Shown: positions 47,762-59,608, counted from the first letter of the stretch. The stretch is DNA of 64,000 nucleotides from Primulina eburnea (GCF_022965805.1 NC_133117.1:6782183-6846182), one strand, 5' to 3'. Translations and numbers: made by a program. The notes: generated by a model not told the origin, from the sequence alone.

Positions 47762-47929
47762 ACTTGTGTGAGATGGTTTCACGGGTCGTATTTTGTGAGA
47801 GATCTCTTATTTGAGTCATCCATGAAAAAATATTATTTTTTATGCTAAGAGTATTATTTTTTATTGTGAATATCGGTGGGGTTGACCCCTATCACAGGTA
47901 AAGAATCGCGAGACCGTCTCACAAAAGAC
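47762..47929. mobile_element. Short MITE with TGTGAGA(C/T)GGT(C/T)TCAC termini
   Basis: Left end TTGTGTGAGATGGTTTCACGGG, right end GCGAGACCGTCTCACAA, an inverted pair over about 168 bp. It resembles a very common small repeat of plant genomes with internal GGGTTGACC and TATGCTAAGAGTATTA. It abuts the Harbinger TSD. Confidence 0.7.
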
Positions 47930-47932
47930 TTA

Positions 47933-49609
47933 GAGCCCGTTTGGTATCAAAAGTTTTTTGATTAAAAAATGTTTTTTAAGTTGGCTTTTAAAAGTGTTTT
48001 TTTAAGTAAAAGTTGTGTTAATATTGTGTTTGGATGAATAGATAAAAATCACTTTTTAAATTAATAAATGTGTTTGGATACATATCATTAAAGTGCTTTT
48101 TAAACTCATTAATTTATATATATATATTTTATAACGGATTTCTAAGCAAATGTGATGTATAAATATAAATAATTAAATCCATACCAAAACAATAAAATAT
48201 TGAAATCTTAAAAACCATAAAACAATTGTTAATAACAATGGTTAATGTTTACATTCTACTTTAATTTATTTAAATACAAACTAATAGTTCAATGTCGACC
48301 TTGTATTGGCAGTGAATTTCTTATGTCATCTCTCAATTATTTCATTTCCTTAATATTTTCTTGTGTTGGCTCTTGCCATCTCGTACATCTGTCATGGACA
48401 TAAACATTTTCACCATCTTGCTCGATTTCTTGTAAATCATCAATATTTTCGAGTTGTTCAAGAATATCTCCAGCCGCATCATGTCGCCTTATGAAATTGT
48501 GTAAAGCAAAACATGCTACTATAATTTTAAATTGAGTATCTAGACAAAATGTGGGCATATTTTGTAATACCTTCCATCGTGCTTTGCACACTCCAAATGT
48601 TCTTTCAATAACCGTCCTTAAACTGGAATGATGATAATTATTATGAATTGGTTGATCCTCTGATGGTGCTATTGCAGTATAGCTAGTTGCTATGGAACCT
48701 TTAAATATCTTTTCCAATAAATCTAAATTCTTGGGTCCCCTCAATCTAAACTTTGCATACTCGGGATTTTCCTATAATTTGCAACGTAACAAAAAATAAA
48801 TAAAAATAATTGATTAAAAATTTAAAATGTAGTATATAAATTATGTACCTTAATCTTATCCTCCCACCAACTATTATCAGCTTGCACGGTCATCTTGTTA
48901 TTATCCCAACCAAGGCCAGTCTCATTATTTGTAATAAGTTGTGCCCACAGTGCAAAATATTTTCTCATAGAATCCCATTTATTTTTGAATTGTTTTTGAT
49001 TCAAAGAAAGTCCAGTACTCTCATGAAATTTTGAAACTAAATTTGTGTACCTCGTTTTGTTTAAATGTTTGGTAGGCTTATTGCCGGATTCAATTTCTTC
49101 CTCACAAATTTTTAAAAATATTTCGGTATTCTGATCAGTCCAATCCGCCTTATTATTCCCATCAGCAACAAATCCAGGTTCAACAGTCTCAATCGTATAT
49201 CTAGGTAATTGACTTGGATTTGATAATCCTCGCTTAGGAGCTAACTTCGAATACATTCTATATTCAAAAAATAAAACATAAAAAAACAATAGGGAGTGTA
49301 GATTCTGCAGCAAAAAGAAAGCAGAAAAAAATGAACGAACAAAAACCTCGACGGAAAAAAAAAATTGTACCTTGTAGAAGAATGGAGAAAAGATTGAGAG
49401 GAGGCTACTGGTGGATGTTTTTTTTAGGTTATTGAAAAAGCTAGTTGAAAAAGCTCTAAAATAGGGCTTTTAAAAAATCTCTAATTTCAACTTAAATAAG
49501 TGCTTTTTTAAGCACTAGAAGCCCACCCAAACAAGTTAAAAATTAAAAAAAGCATTTTTTTTTAAAAAAAACATTTTTTTAATTGTAGCTTCTTATACTA
49601 AACGGGCCC
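47933..49609 (-). mobile_element. PIF/Harbinger transposon derivative, 1.68 kb
   Basis: TIRs GAGCCCGTTTGGTATCAAAAG (47933) and, reading inward from the right end at 49609, GGGCCCGTTTAGTATAAGAAG. TSD TTA on both sides (47930-47932; 49610-49612). Subterminal parts are rich in AAGTGCTTTTTAA words. It carries one spliced fused gene on the minus strand. Confidence 0.88.
48337..49256 (-). CDS. Fused Myb/SANT-like and transposase C-terminal protein of the Harbinger derivative
   Basis: Two exons, 49256-48849 and 48771-48337 (intron 48848-48772, GTACAT...TATAG), give 280 codons with no stop. Residues about 20-130 are the Myb/SANT-like domain of Harbinger ORF1 proteins (ADWTDQNTEIFLKICEEEI; WDSMRKYFALWAQL; WWEDKIK), continuing as ENPEYAKFRLRGPKN and DLLEKIFKGSIAT. 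Near residue 180 it switches to the C-terminal end of the PIF/Harbinger DDE transposase (NYHHSSLRTVIERTFGV; FKIIVACFALHNFI). The DDE catalytic core is missing, so an internal deletion fused the two genes. The start MYSKLAPK is the first Met in good context; a longer in-frame start at 49313 is possible. Expression is unknown. Confidence 0.75.
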
Positions 49610-49612
49610 TTA

Positions 49613-50019
49613 CTCAATCAAGAATTAATTTTTTTATAGAATAATTGTCCAAACATCTTGTTAATTATTTTTATTTATAAAATGGTTTTATAAAAAGTTG
49701 TCAAAACACATTTTCAACTCTAAAAACATTTTTATAACATCATGTTTTTATTCTTAAAACAAAATATAAAAAATATATATATATAAATATTTTTACAAAA
49801 ACATTTTAAAAATTACTTGTTCAAAAATAGCCTAACAAATAAGTAAAAAATAAAATAAAATAAAATAAAATAAAATAAAACAAAATGCAGTACTAGTTGG
49901 AGTATTACGAATACCCTTCTGCAAGAAACTCGAAAAGTATTTGTAACATCTCTCTTCCAAGAGTTCCCCCAATTCCTTAGGGTTTAATTTGCTCCGGTCT
50001 ATTATCCTCCACAAGCGTC
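49613..50019 (+). promoter_or_regulatory. Upstream region and 5' UTR of PBA1
   Basis: Holds a (TAAAA)n run at about 49837-49880. A telo-box-like TTAGGGTTTA (49977-49986) lies 34-43 bp before the ATG, a motif common in promoters or leaders of plant housekeeping genes. No clear TATA box. The Harbinger element ends only 410 bp before the ATG, so the promoter is either short or includes transposon sequence. Confidence 0.55.
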
Positions 50020-53000
50020 ATGGATCTCGACGCTCCTCACTCGATGGGAACTACGATCATCGGCGTTACCTACAACGGCGGCGTTGTTCTTGGCGCCGAC
50101 TCACGCACAAGCACTGGTATAGAAACTCTTCTAATGTCTTTAGCATTTATCTCTAGTCTGATTATCTGATCACAAAACAGTATCGGGTGAATATCTTGTT
50201 GTTTCTGAACTTGAAGATACGTATGAATTGCAGGAATGTATGTGGCAAACAGGGCATCTGATAAGATCACTCAGTTGACAGACAATGTCTACCTTTGCCG
50301 CTCTGGATCGGTAAGATTTTATTCTCCTGGAGACAAGGTTGTTTTTATGTTATTCTCTGAGAAGGGAAAAGTAAAATTTAAAGGACAAGATACTGGTTGT
50401 TGTATTTGGTGAACTGTGATCCGATATGTTTTTTGTTTAACTTTTTGTGTACTGTCAAGTGAATTGTGAATTCATGGAGGAAAGTTTTGGATCTGAATTT
50501 TGTAGTTCGTTGCTGGTGATAGCTAAAAAATTAGCTATTATCAGAAAATTCTCTCAGGAGTTATGGATTCAGAGTAGCTATTGCTGCTGCCTTAACATAA
50601 TATATACCGCCATAGGCTTTATTCTGCGTTTGCTTGTCTCTCTAATGCTGTAATCTGTATCTTTGAGACTGAAGTATTTGAATGCACTTTTTAGTTGTTT
50701 CAATTTCTCTCTATCAGCGAATTGTGTATTGGTGATGACAGTAAGCGCCCCACTAATAATTATGAGCACAAATTCTAAGATTTAGGTTCATTGCACTGAC
50801 TGTTTGATGAGATGCAGTTATGTGTTTTTGGAATTTTCTGAAGCGGGTTGTAGCTGCGTTCTTTGTGATGTGTTTGCGTTGAAAAGGCTTTGAGTTCCTC
50901 TTATATTTGAAAATCTTTTTGAGTTCTCCATTTGAGACACATTTTGCGATGTTTTCCTCTTCAGGCTGCCGATTCTCAGATTGTTTCTGATTATGTCCGT
51001 CACTTTCTCCATCAGCACACGTAAGTTTGGTTATTTAATCTCACTGAAAACTAAAATATCCTTAATTATTATCTGCTTTCTGGGTCACATGCTATCTTGC
51101 ATTGCGATGGATCTTCCAGTTGCAATTAAAATTTGATTTTTATGCTTCTAAACTCTAAAGAAAATAAACAGAGCAATCCCCTTGATTCAAACCAAACAAA
51201 TATGTCATGCTTGCAACTCTAACCTCTATAGTCTATACGCTTCTTGTCAACTCGTAGACCCCTCCACGAGGCAGACAAATATAGAAAGTTCAGGAATTTG
51301 TAGCTTTGCAGGCATGGCTAGGAATCGAAATATTTAGCTCATCAGGTTATTGGTGGATCAAGGGATCTGTAATTCTGTATTCTGTCTAGAACTTTTTTTT
51401 TATAATCTATGAAATTTAGCAAATTTAATCACTTTGAAGTTCTACACAAGTAACTGAACTACTAAATTTGTTTGCTCAATTTATCCTCAGTTTGGATTGA
51501 ACTTAGTTTATGTCTGTTTTTTTGTATTTTTATTATTATTTTTCTCGAGAATGTGCAGAATACTGCGCTTGGAAATATAAGAACAATTGCCCCTTTTGTG
51601 GGTTATCTATACAGAAATAAATATGGATGCTACACTTTTTCCTTGTCTAATATGGATTATGGAGAAGCTTGGGAAACTTTCAACTGATGATATTTTTTTA
51701 TGCAGGATACAACTTGGACAACCTTCAACTGTAAAAGTTGCTGCGAATCTTATCAGATTGTTTTCTTACAATAATAAGGTCCGTTAAATGGTTTCTTATC
51801 TCCATGTTGTGACTGTAATCTGTCAAGTTAAAATGGCATCTAGCAATCAAAAGCTGACGAATACATTGTTTTCATGTAAAATGTTGGAATCGATATGAAG
51901 TGAGATTTATAAATTTAATTTATGTCTAGTGTTCAGTGTTCTTGGTTTCTTGTGGATTTAAGTTAAACTATCAATTCACTTCTGCTTTCAGCAGCTTGCA
52001 GGTGGGAGTTTAAGCTACCATTGAAATGATAGTTGCATACCGCCACATTGACTATTCTTAGGAAAGCATAAGCAAGTGATAAAACCATATACAACTTAAT
52101 TTCTTTGTCTAGTACTACTATCAACTTCAGTACATAGTCCACACCAAAAAAATGCAAGTTATAATTGTCTAAAGTGGGTCCTGAGGACTAATAGCTATCC
52201 AGATGCATTGTCATATTGCGAGCTATCATATTTTAACTTGTAAAGATCATAGTAGATATAAATTTGGTTAATGACGGTAAATTTTTGGAGAGAAATTACA
52301 TTTAGCAATTATCTGGTGTTTACTATGATGGAAAATGTAAAGTCTGGGAACTCGGTTTCTGGCACTGATACTTGTTTTTGAGACAAATAGTGAACTAGTC
52401 ATTTTTTGCACTATAGAAAACAATGATATCCATACATTGAACTGTTTGATTCAACATTTCTTTTTCGTTGCAGCATTGCTATTTTTTTTCCTGAAAAGGA
52501 TATTGTTTACAAATCCTTTTGACACTTAAAGAGCAATGGCATCCTATCAACAATTTATATGATTATGACGAGTAATACTAATTCATATCTTGATAAGAGA
52601 ACTGAACCAAGTTATCTAAAAGGCATGTTGTCTGTTCATCCAGTTTTCTACATTCGCGTTAATTTCATTTGGGTTTGTTTGAAAGTTTAAAAATCAATTG
52701 GATTCTCAATCTCGGACTCGCCAGCTGAGTTGAAGTATGTTAATTAATGAAGTATAATAAAGCTTCAAAACAATAGGAATTTTCTAGAAGGCGTGTCCCA
52801 ATAAAACCGCTTTCTCTTGGCTTAAATGAAATACTTCTAGAATTTTTTCTGATGCATGGTGAAATCTAAATGTGTATTCTTTCTTAGCCGGTATGTGGTA
52901 TTTTAGTTTCTTTTTTAATGGTCCTTGTGCTCTTGATATAAATTTTAGCAATATGGTGTAGCACCTATGCATATATACAATTTTTTGTCTGAAATTCATC

Positions 53001-54606
53001 TAAAATTCATGTTATGTCTGAATTTGGCAGGACATGCTTCAAACTGGCCTTATTGTTGGAGGCTGGGATAAGTATGAAGGGGGAAAAATATATGGAGTAC
53101 CTCTAGGAGGAACAATTTTAGATCTCCCTTTTACTATTGGAGGTGTGCTTTTCTTGTCTGCTACTGTATTTTTATATATGGTTGGGTTATTTATGCTGTT
53201 TAGCTGGCTCAACTAATGAGCATATTCCAGTTTTTTAGCTGGCTTAACTAATGACATATCCAAGTTTTCGCAATGGCTTGTCCTAAATGGCAAATGCGGA
53301 ATGCCCATTCATTTACTAAGCATGACTCCCAATTGTCGAAGGAACTATTTTTCGAACATTAAATTCATCCTTGTACTCAGCGTTCAGCTGATCCTGCTTG
53401 CCATATTGGAGATGGTTTTAGATGTGGAATCGAAGTCCTTTTTCAATTTATTGGTTGAATCAATCATAAGCGAAACTATGATCATTAACTAGTTAGATTT
53501 CATGCCTGAGATGCATGGAAGGTGAATGATATATATTTTAATGCTAGCTAATGAAATCTTTGTGAACCGAGTTTTGTTCAAACCTGCTCCATCAGTAAAT
53601 TTTGGACAGCCAAATTTGCTCTTATATTGTGCGTGTATGTGATTTTAATATTTATTAAAATAGCTCTTAATTTTCTGTTAACTATTGTGTTGCTCCAGTT
53701 TGTAAAGCCTTATCCTGCTGCCACCGTTTTTGTGATGCTCAGCAAAATTTCTTGCTCATTTTGGAAGGCAACTAATGTATGTAAATACTTCTGTATCAGG
53801 ATCCGGCTCTTCATATTTGTACGGTTTCTTTGACCAAGCATGGAAGGCAGGGATGACTCAGAGCGAGGCTGAGGTTGGCCTACTTTTTGTTTTTCTTGTC
53901 TATAAACTTTCATTATTATATCGATCACTCACGCCATTTTAAGTTTCGTACGTGATGAATGTTTATCTATTCCCCTATTTTACTGTTATTTGTGTTTGTT
54001 GGCCTTTTCTACAGCAACTTGTCGTCAAGGCAGTGTCTCTGGCCATTGCTCGTGATGGTGCTAGCGGTGGTGTTGTTCGCACAGTGACCGTGAGTTCCTT
54101 CTCATTTTATGGATATACATACTCCATGGTGAATCAATAGTGATCTAACCATACCCTTTAAACTGGAAAAATTCTACAACTTGCTTATGAACTTTTAGTT
54201 CTATCATTTCATTATTGCCAGCGCCCGTCCTGTTCAATAACCATTATTATATTTCACCTTATCCACCAATTATTTCACGATATCGTGCCAAAAATCAAAA
54301 TCTATATGATATACAAACAACCTTTCAGAAAATACAACCAAATTGTTCACACCTTTTGAGTTAAGTTGAATTGAAATCTCTATCAAAATAAACTGCTTTC
54401 TTTTGTTTTGTTTTAATTCCCTCTCGTTTCTTAGTTTTATGGGAGCTTCACATTTGCAATCCTTCTAACTGCAGATCAACTCTGATGGGGTAACTCGGAA
54501 GTTCGTCCCAGGTGACGAACTCCCTCTCTGGCACGAAGAATTGGAAGCCCACGATTCATTGTTGGATATTTTGTCGTCTGTGAGTCCTGATCCGATGGTC
54601 AGTTGA
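50020..54606 (+). CDS. PBA1: 20S proteasome beta-1 subunit (PBA1), eight exons
   Basis: Catalytic subunit for caspase-like cleavage in the 20S core, acting in cytosol and nucleus. Exons: 50020-50116, 50234-50310, 50965-51020, 51706-51778, 53031-53142, 53800-53873, 54015-54089, 54475-54606; all introns GT-AG and all phases fit, giving 231 codons (family size about 230-235). The ten-residue propeptide [10 protein letters not shown] ends in Gly before Thr11, the autocatalytic nucleophile (mature Thr1). Asp27 (mature D17) in [12 protein letters not shown], Lys43 (mature K33) in ASDKITQL and the ARDGASGG block (D166/S169 pair) are all present. Other family blocks: [38 protein letters not shown]. 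Start chosen because it gives the standard short propeptide. Intron 4 is longest (1252 bp). It appears intact and is the only host gene here. Confidence 0.96.
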
Positions 54607-54945
54607 TTAAACGGTCAATTGAATGAAATGTTGAAGCCTGTTTGAGTTACACACTGGATATTTTTTTTTTTTTAAAAAAACAATTTCTCGCGAGACATTT
54701 CTGTTAATTGTATTGGATTATGTTGTAGTGGTTCATAGCTGTGATTACTTGCATTATCCATCTGGCTTAAGGAAATTTTAGAGTTGCATAACGATTTTAG
54801 TTCGGTGTCGAAGTTCTGTTAGCCAATCATCACTCTAGAACAATAGAACCACTGCTAATTTGCATTGTGTTCGGTCAATTTGGTACCCATTGGGTCTGAG
54901 CATGTTTTCTTGTGTTTCACACAACAGAATACAAAAAAATCCGCT
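54607..54945 (+). other. PBA1 3' flank
   Basis: Probable 3' UTR and terminator region. A T-run followed by AAAAAAA at 54661-54680; TTGTATTGG and TGTTGTAG words at 54715-54730 may be plant poly(A) signals. No other gene. Confidence 0.45.
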
Positions 54946-55176
54946 GATAACATATTGCTTCTTTTAAAAATAAAATTTACTATAAAAATTAAAATCTCAA
55001 ACTTACAAAATATATTAAATCACATATTTTATAAATTTTTTCACTCAATTATGTTGTTTCTTCACAAATTGAGAGATTTATTTATAGATTTTCTTTGGAA
55101 ATAATCAAAAAATAAATACATCATTACATATATCATCAGACACTAATTTTCAATATTTACAACTCTTATTTCAACA
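54946..55176 (-). repeat. Copia 3' LTR (minus strand), far end uncertain
   Basis: On the minus strand the LTR begins TGTTGAAATAAGAG at 55176, immediately after purine tract CAAGGGGAAA (55177-55186). It contains TATA-like TCTATAAATAAATC (about 55085). The far end was not identified. Confidence 0.6.
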
Positions 55177-55648
55177 TTTCCCCTTGTGATGATCATGATA
55201 CAATGAGTGTCTTCATTACGTTTTTTTGATATTGTCTCGTTAAAAACCTTATTAGGGAAAACCAATTGAGATAAGAATCGTAGTAAAGAAAAAAGAGTGT
55301 AATCATGTAAACTCCCTCTCATGTTCACACGAACGATTCTTTACAAATTTCGTAGATTGCGCATCTCAATGTTATATTTATGTTTTCTAAATATTATCGT
55401 AGAAACTGCTTTTGTGAAGATATCTAACGAGTTTTCACTTGATTCAATGTAACGAATATCAATATCTTTATTCTTCTAAAGTTCTTGAGTGCATGCGAAG
55501 AACTTAGGGGAAATATGTTTAGTTCTGTCACTTTTTATATATCCTTATTTCATTTGAGTAACACATGCAACGTTATCTTCATATAATGTCACATATTTCT
55601 TGTAGAATGATAATCCGCATGAGATTTGGATATGTTGAGTCATTGATT

Positions 55649-55891
55649 TCACACACATTCACGGCTTGCTTCATGTAGTGCAATAATCTCGACGCGATTT
55701 GATAAAGTTGTTACGAGTGTTTGTTTCTGTGAACGTCGAGAAATTGAAGTGCCTCCACGAGTAAATACATATCTGGTTTGGGAAAGTCTCTTGTGTGGAT
55801 CAGATAAGTAATCAGTATCAGCATAACCAATTATACTTTGATTGGTATCTTTTGAATACAAAATTTTCAAGTCAGTCGTTCCTCGTAGATC
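55649..55891 (-). pseudogene. Copia RNase H fragment
   Basis: Minus-strand reading YLRGT-TDLKILYSKD, GYADTDYLSDPHKRLSQTRYVF, GGTSISRRSQKQTLVTT, IIALHEASRECV: the standard copia RNase H tail. It is the continuation of the RT fragment that ends at 57435. Confidence 0.82.
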
Positions 55892-57434
55892 AGGATCGAT
55901 TAGGGGAGTAAACGTTGAGCTACAATAGCTCGGTTCTTGAAATATTGAACACCGACGAATTAAATCGAGTTTGGTGTTCAAACCAAGCGGAAAATACTCG
56001 AAATAATCCTTCGTAGAAACCGATTAAATATTTTGTAAACCATTTAAAATATATGTAAGTTGAATGAGTAAAAATATTCAGTTGAAGCATTTTATCAAAC
56101 ACTTGGTATACAATATTTTGGTATTTGAAGAACACATAAAATGCTTCAACAATACTTCTTTAAAACTATGGAAGTGATAAATAAATGCAATAAACAAATA
56201 GACACGAATTTGTTTATGGATGTTCGGAGATTTCAACACTCCTACGTCACCCCTTCTTCCCCTTGGGAAGGATTCACTAGAAGACTTTGATTTATACAAC
56301 ACCTTGTACAAACCCATTCAGCTAGGACTTACCCACTGCCTAAACTGAACTCCTAGCACTCAAGATTGTAGGCAGCACCTCACAATCAACATATTGTTTA
56401 ATGTCTCATATGCAAAGACTACAAACACAATGTTTTACGTCTTTGTGTAAAGACTTACTCAACTAAACTTGTAAGCTCAACTCTCTCATATATGTGTGAG
56501 TGATTGTGTGTGTGAGGAATTTATCAGTTACAGTGTACATCTCAAATGTATTCTCACACAAGGGCTTGTGCTCTCAACTAGCTAATATATTCATGCTAAC
56601 TGCCCATGCTTTGAATCCACTTCAAAAGCTTTTGTTTGATCTTCAATATGTTGTATTTATAGGCTTCAACACTGATATATACGTTAGACACAAGAATATG
56701 ACCGTTTGAAAAGTTTCTATACTGTTTCCGAGATTGCAACGGTCAAATTCAGCTTGCTGGGCATTTTCCCGACTGGTCAACTGGTCAACTCTGGTCAACT
56801 CAACTGGTCATTCAGTCGGACTGGTTCAGTTGGTCTGGTTCAGTTCAACTGGTTCAGTTGAACTGGTTCAACTGGTCTTCAGCTGGTTCAGTTTCAGCTG
56901 GTGTGCTGAAATCAGCCTAGCTGATTTCAGTTTGTGAAGAACCAGTAGCTTTATCATCATTTATCACCATCATAAGCTTCGATTCAGACTTTGACTTATA
57001 AGAATGATTTGTAGATCTTTGTCTTAGCTTTCCAACGCATACTGAATCGCTTCGTGTCGATAACCAAGCTGAGAGATATGACCAAAATACGGCAGCTGCT
57101 CAAACACAACTGATTGCTGTTTTCGTGTGATCAGTTCGGTAATTGAGCGATCAGTTAGAACATGATAACATCCGATTTTGCCCAACTGACGTAAAATACG
57201 ATTTGTTCCAAATTGAGTTTTCTGATCAGTCTAGTTGGCGGATTGTCATTTGGATAATTCAGTTGAGAGTTATCATCAAAATACCGAAGCTCGCCAGAAA
57301 TTCAGTTTGTGCAAAATTCAGTTTCAGCTTGCTTCTTGTGTTTGCAACTTCACTCTTGAGTAAATATGTTAGAAACACAATAACAAGTTTTGTTAACATC
57401 AAAATCAAGATTGCGAACTTGAAAAGTTCCAACA
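55892..57434 (-). mobile_element. Copia-type solo LTR inserted in the copia RNase H
   Basis: On the minus strand it begins TGTTGGAACTTTTCAAGTTC (57434) and ends near CTAATCGATCCTGA. The 18-bp sequence CAGTCGTTCCTCGTAGAT flanks it (55874-55891; 57435-57452), longer than the usual 5-bp TSD. AACTGGTTCAGTT-type words are tandemly repeated at 56770-56900. No internal domain; the frame at 55649-55981 that crosses the junction is accidental. Confidence 0.72.
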
Positions 57435-57452
57435 CAGTCGTTCCTCGTAGAT

Positions 57453-58014
57453 AACAGAATATATGTTTAATTCTGTTCCAGTGTCTCTTTGTTGGATATG
57501 AGCTAAATCTTGCCAATAAATTTACAGCAAAAGATATTTCAGGTCTTGTACAGTTTGCTTGATACATAAGAGCATCAATAGCACTTAGATATGGTACTTC
57601 TGGACCAAGAATAACTTCATCATCTTCACATTGATAGAATGGATCCTTTTCTATGTTTAATGATCTAACAAGCATTGTAGTACTTAAAAGATTTGATTTA
57701 TCTATATTAAAACGTTTAAGGACATTTTCTGTATAATTTGACTGGTGAACAAATACTTCACATTCTTTTTGTTCATACTTTAATTTTCTAAGGTCATTCA
57801 TTTCAAATTCTTCCTTCAAATACAATACAACTTCTTGAATTTCCATATTCGTTCCAATGATGTTTAAATCATCATATACAACAATAATTATGTACCCCAA
57901 TATTGTTTTCTTAATGAAACGCAAGGGCATATTGAATTGTTTACATATCCCTTTTTCATTAAATGTTCATTTAGTCGATTATACCACATTCAGTCGGATA
58001 ACCTATATAATGAT

Positions 58015-58076
<62 letters not shown>

Positions 58077-58250
58077 TACTATCAAGTGATCCATATAAGT
58101 AAGCTGTGCCAACATCCATAAGACTCATTTCTAAATTTTCAGATACCGTCAAACTAATAAAATACTGAAACATAATAGCATCCATAACGGGGAGATTACG
58201 TTTCTTCATAATCAATTTCAGGCCTTTGGAAAAAATCTTGTGCAACATAT
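57453..58250 (-). pseudogene. Copia reverse transcriptase fragment with internal (TA)n
   Basis: RT words on the minus strand: VMDAIMFQYFISLTVSENLEM, DVGTAYLYGSLDSNIY, IIIVVYDDLNIIGTN (catalytic YVDD reads VYDD, so the first motif residues are altered), ALMYQANCTRPEISFAVNLLARF, HWNRIKHIFCYLRGT. A 51-57-nt TA run (58018-58073) begins exactly at the SLDxxIYM codons. Several stops and frameshifts. Confidence 0.82.
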
Positions 58251-58552
58251 CGAGCTTTATATCTTACTATTTCATTTTTCTCATTTCACTTTCGAATAAA
58301 ACCTCATTTGTACCCAATAGGTTTTACACCTTCAGGTATAAGGACTATAGGTCCAAAAACATTACGTTTATTTACGAATCCAATTCAACATGGATGACGT
58401 CTTTCCATTTTATCCAGTCTTGTCGATTTTACCATAGGGGCATTTACAACATGTATAGATGATTTAATTACCCTTTTTGTGATTACAAATGTATCTGGTA
58501 TTTGATTTTCTATTCTTTGCAAATGCACAATTTGATGTACATCTTTTTCACA

Positions 58553-59000
58553 TTATTTAGTTCTTGGATCCAAATGTAACATTGATGATGTATACCATGT
58601 GATTTCCTTTTCGATATGTTTCTTTTCTCCCCCTAACATCGGGAAGATTTTCTCATTAAAATGACAATTAGCAAAACATTCTGGAAACAAGTCGCCTGTC
58701 TGATGATCAAGATATCGAATGATTGATGGGCTATCATAACCGATATAAATCCAAGTTTTTCTTTGAGGTCCCATTTTGTTTCGTTGAGATAGGCACATAT
58801 ACCATACATTCAAAAATTCTCATATGAAAAATATCTGGTTTTTTACCAAAGACAAGCTGCAATGAAGAGTATTTATGATATGCAATTGGTCTGATGCGAA
58901 CTAATTCAGCAATATGTACAATTGCATGCCCCCATATAGAAACTGAGAGTTTTGTTTTCATAATTATTGATCTAGATATCAGTTGTAGATGCTTAATCAA
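58553..59000 (-). pseudogene. Copia integrase C-terminal fragment
   Basis: Overlapping frames contain LVFGKKPDIFHMRIFECMVYV, GPQRKTWIYIGYDSPSIIRYLD and FANCHFNEKIFPMLGG: the GKKP motif and the region that follows it in copia polyproteins. One frame change near 58790. Confidence 0.8.
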
Positions 59001-59208
59001 TTATTTAGCTAATCCATTTTGTGTATGTACATGAGCAACATGGTGATCAGTAGTGATTCTCATTGACTGTAATGCCCGGTATTTTATTTATTGTAATCCA
59101 AGATTAATCTGAAATGATTTATGGATTAATTGATGTGATTATAGACGGAAAGTATTAGACCGGGAAAGACGAGAAAAGACGCAAAAGATGTGCGAGGGTA
59201 GTGCACTC

Positions 59209-59503
59209 GCGCACATGCGCGACTTGATGCGCGAGCATGCGCGGAACGGGCAGAAGACCCCGCGCATATGCGCGGAGTGAGGGCGCGCATATGCGCGAGG
59301 TGTCCAACAGCATTTCCAGAGAATGTGGCGCTCATGCGCGGAAGACGAACACGCATATGTGCGAGAAGCCAAGCGACATGTCCAGAGAACCTCGCGCATA
59401 TGCGCCGAGGGAAGGCGCACATATGCGCGAGATCTGCCGAGATGCACGCGCCGGGACTTTGTGTCTCGCGCATATGCGCCGATGGTGGTCGCGCATATGC
59501 GCG
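59209..59503 (+). promoter_or_regulatory. U3 palindrome array of LTR C (10 sites)
   Basis: NNCATATGCGCG-type sites with core hexamers at 59212, 59234, 59265, 59288, 59331, 59354, 59397, 59420, 59471 and 59494. Spacings 22, 31, 23, 43, 23, 43, 23, 51, 23: five doublets with constant 22-23-bp spacing and variable gaps. Spacers often contain (T)CCAGAGAA-like words, as GTCCAGAAG in A and B. Confidence 0.82.
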
Positions 59504-59548
59504 AGACGTGTATTACAAAGAACAAGCCACGTTTGTCAAGACATGCAT

Positions 59549-59608
<60 letters not shown>

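Larger units (their letters stand above)
55177..59067 (-). mobile_element. Decayed Ty1/copia element, minus strand, 5' part missing
   Basis: From right to left: integrase C-terminal part, RT, RNase H, PPT, LTR. Split by a copia-type LTR at 55892-57434. The 5' LTR, gag and integrase core are absent; LTR C starts at 59068. Confidence 0.8.

Noticed and set aside
54935..54950. Possible PBS-like TTATCAGC word at the end of the copia LTR near PBA1
   Set aside because: It lies on the outer side of a 3' LTR, where a PBS would not be, and matches the tRNA-Met PBS poorly.
55649..59000. Endogenous pararetrovirus
   Set aside because: All RT and integrase motifs fit Ty1/copia order, with LTR, PPT and copia RNase H; no movement or coat protein features.
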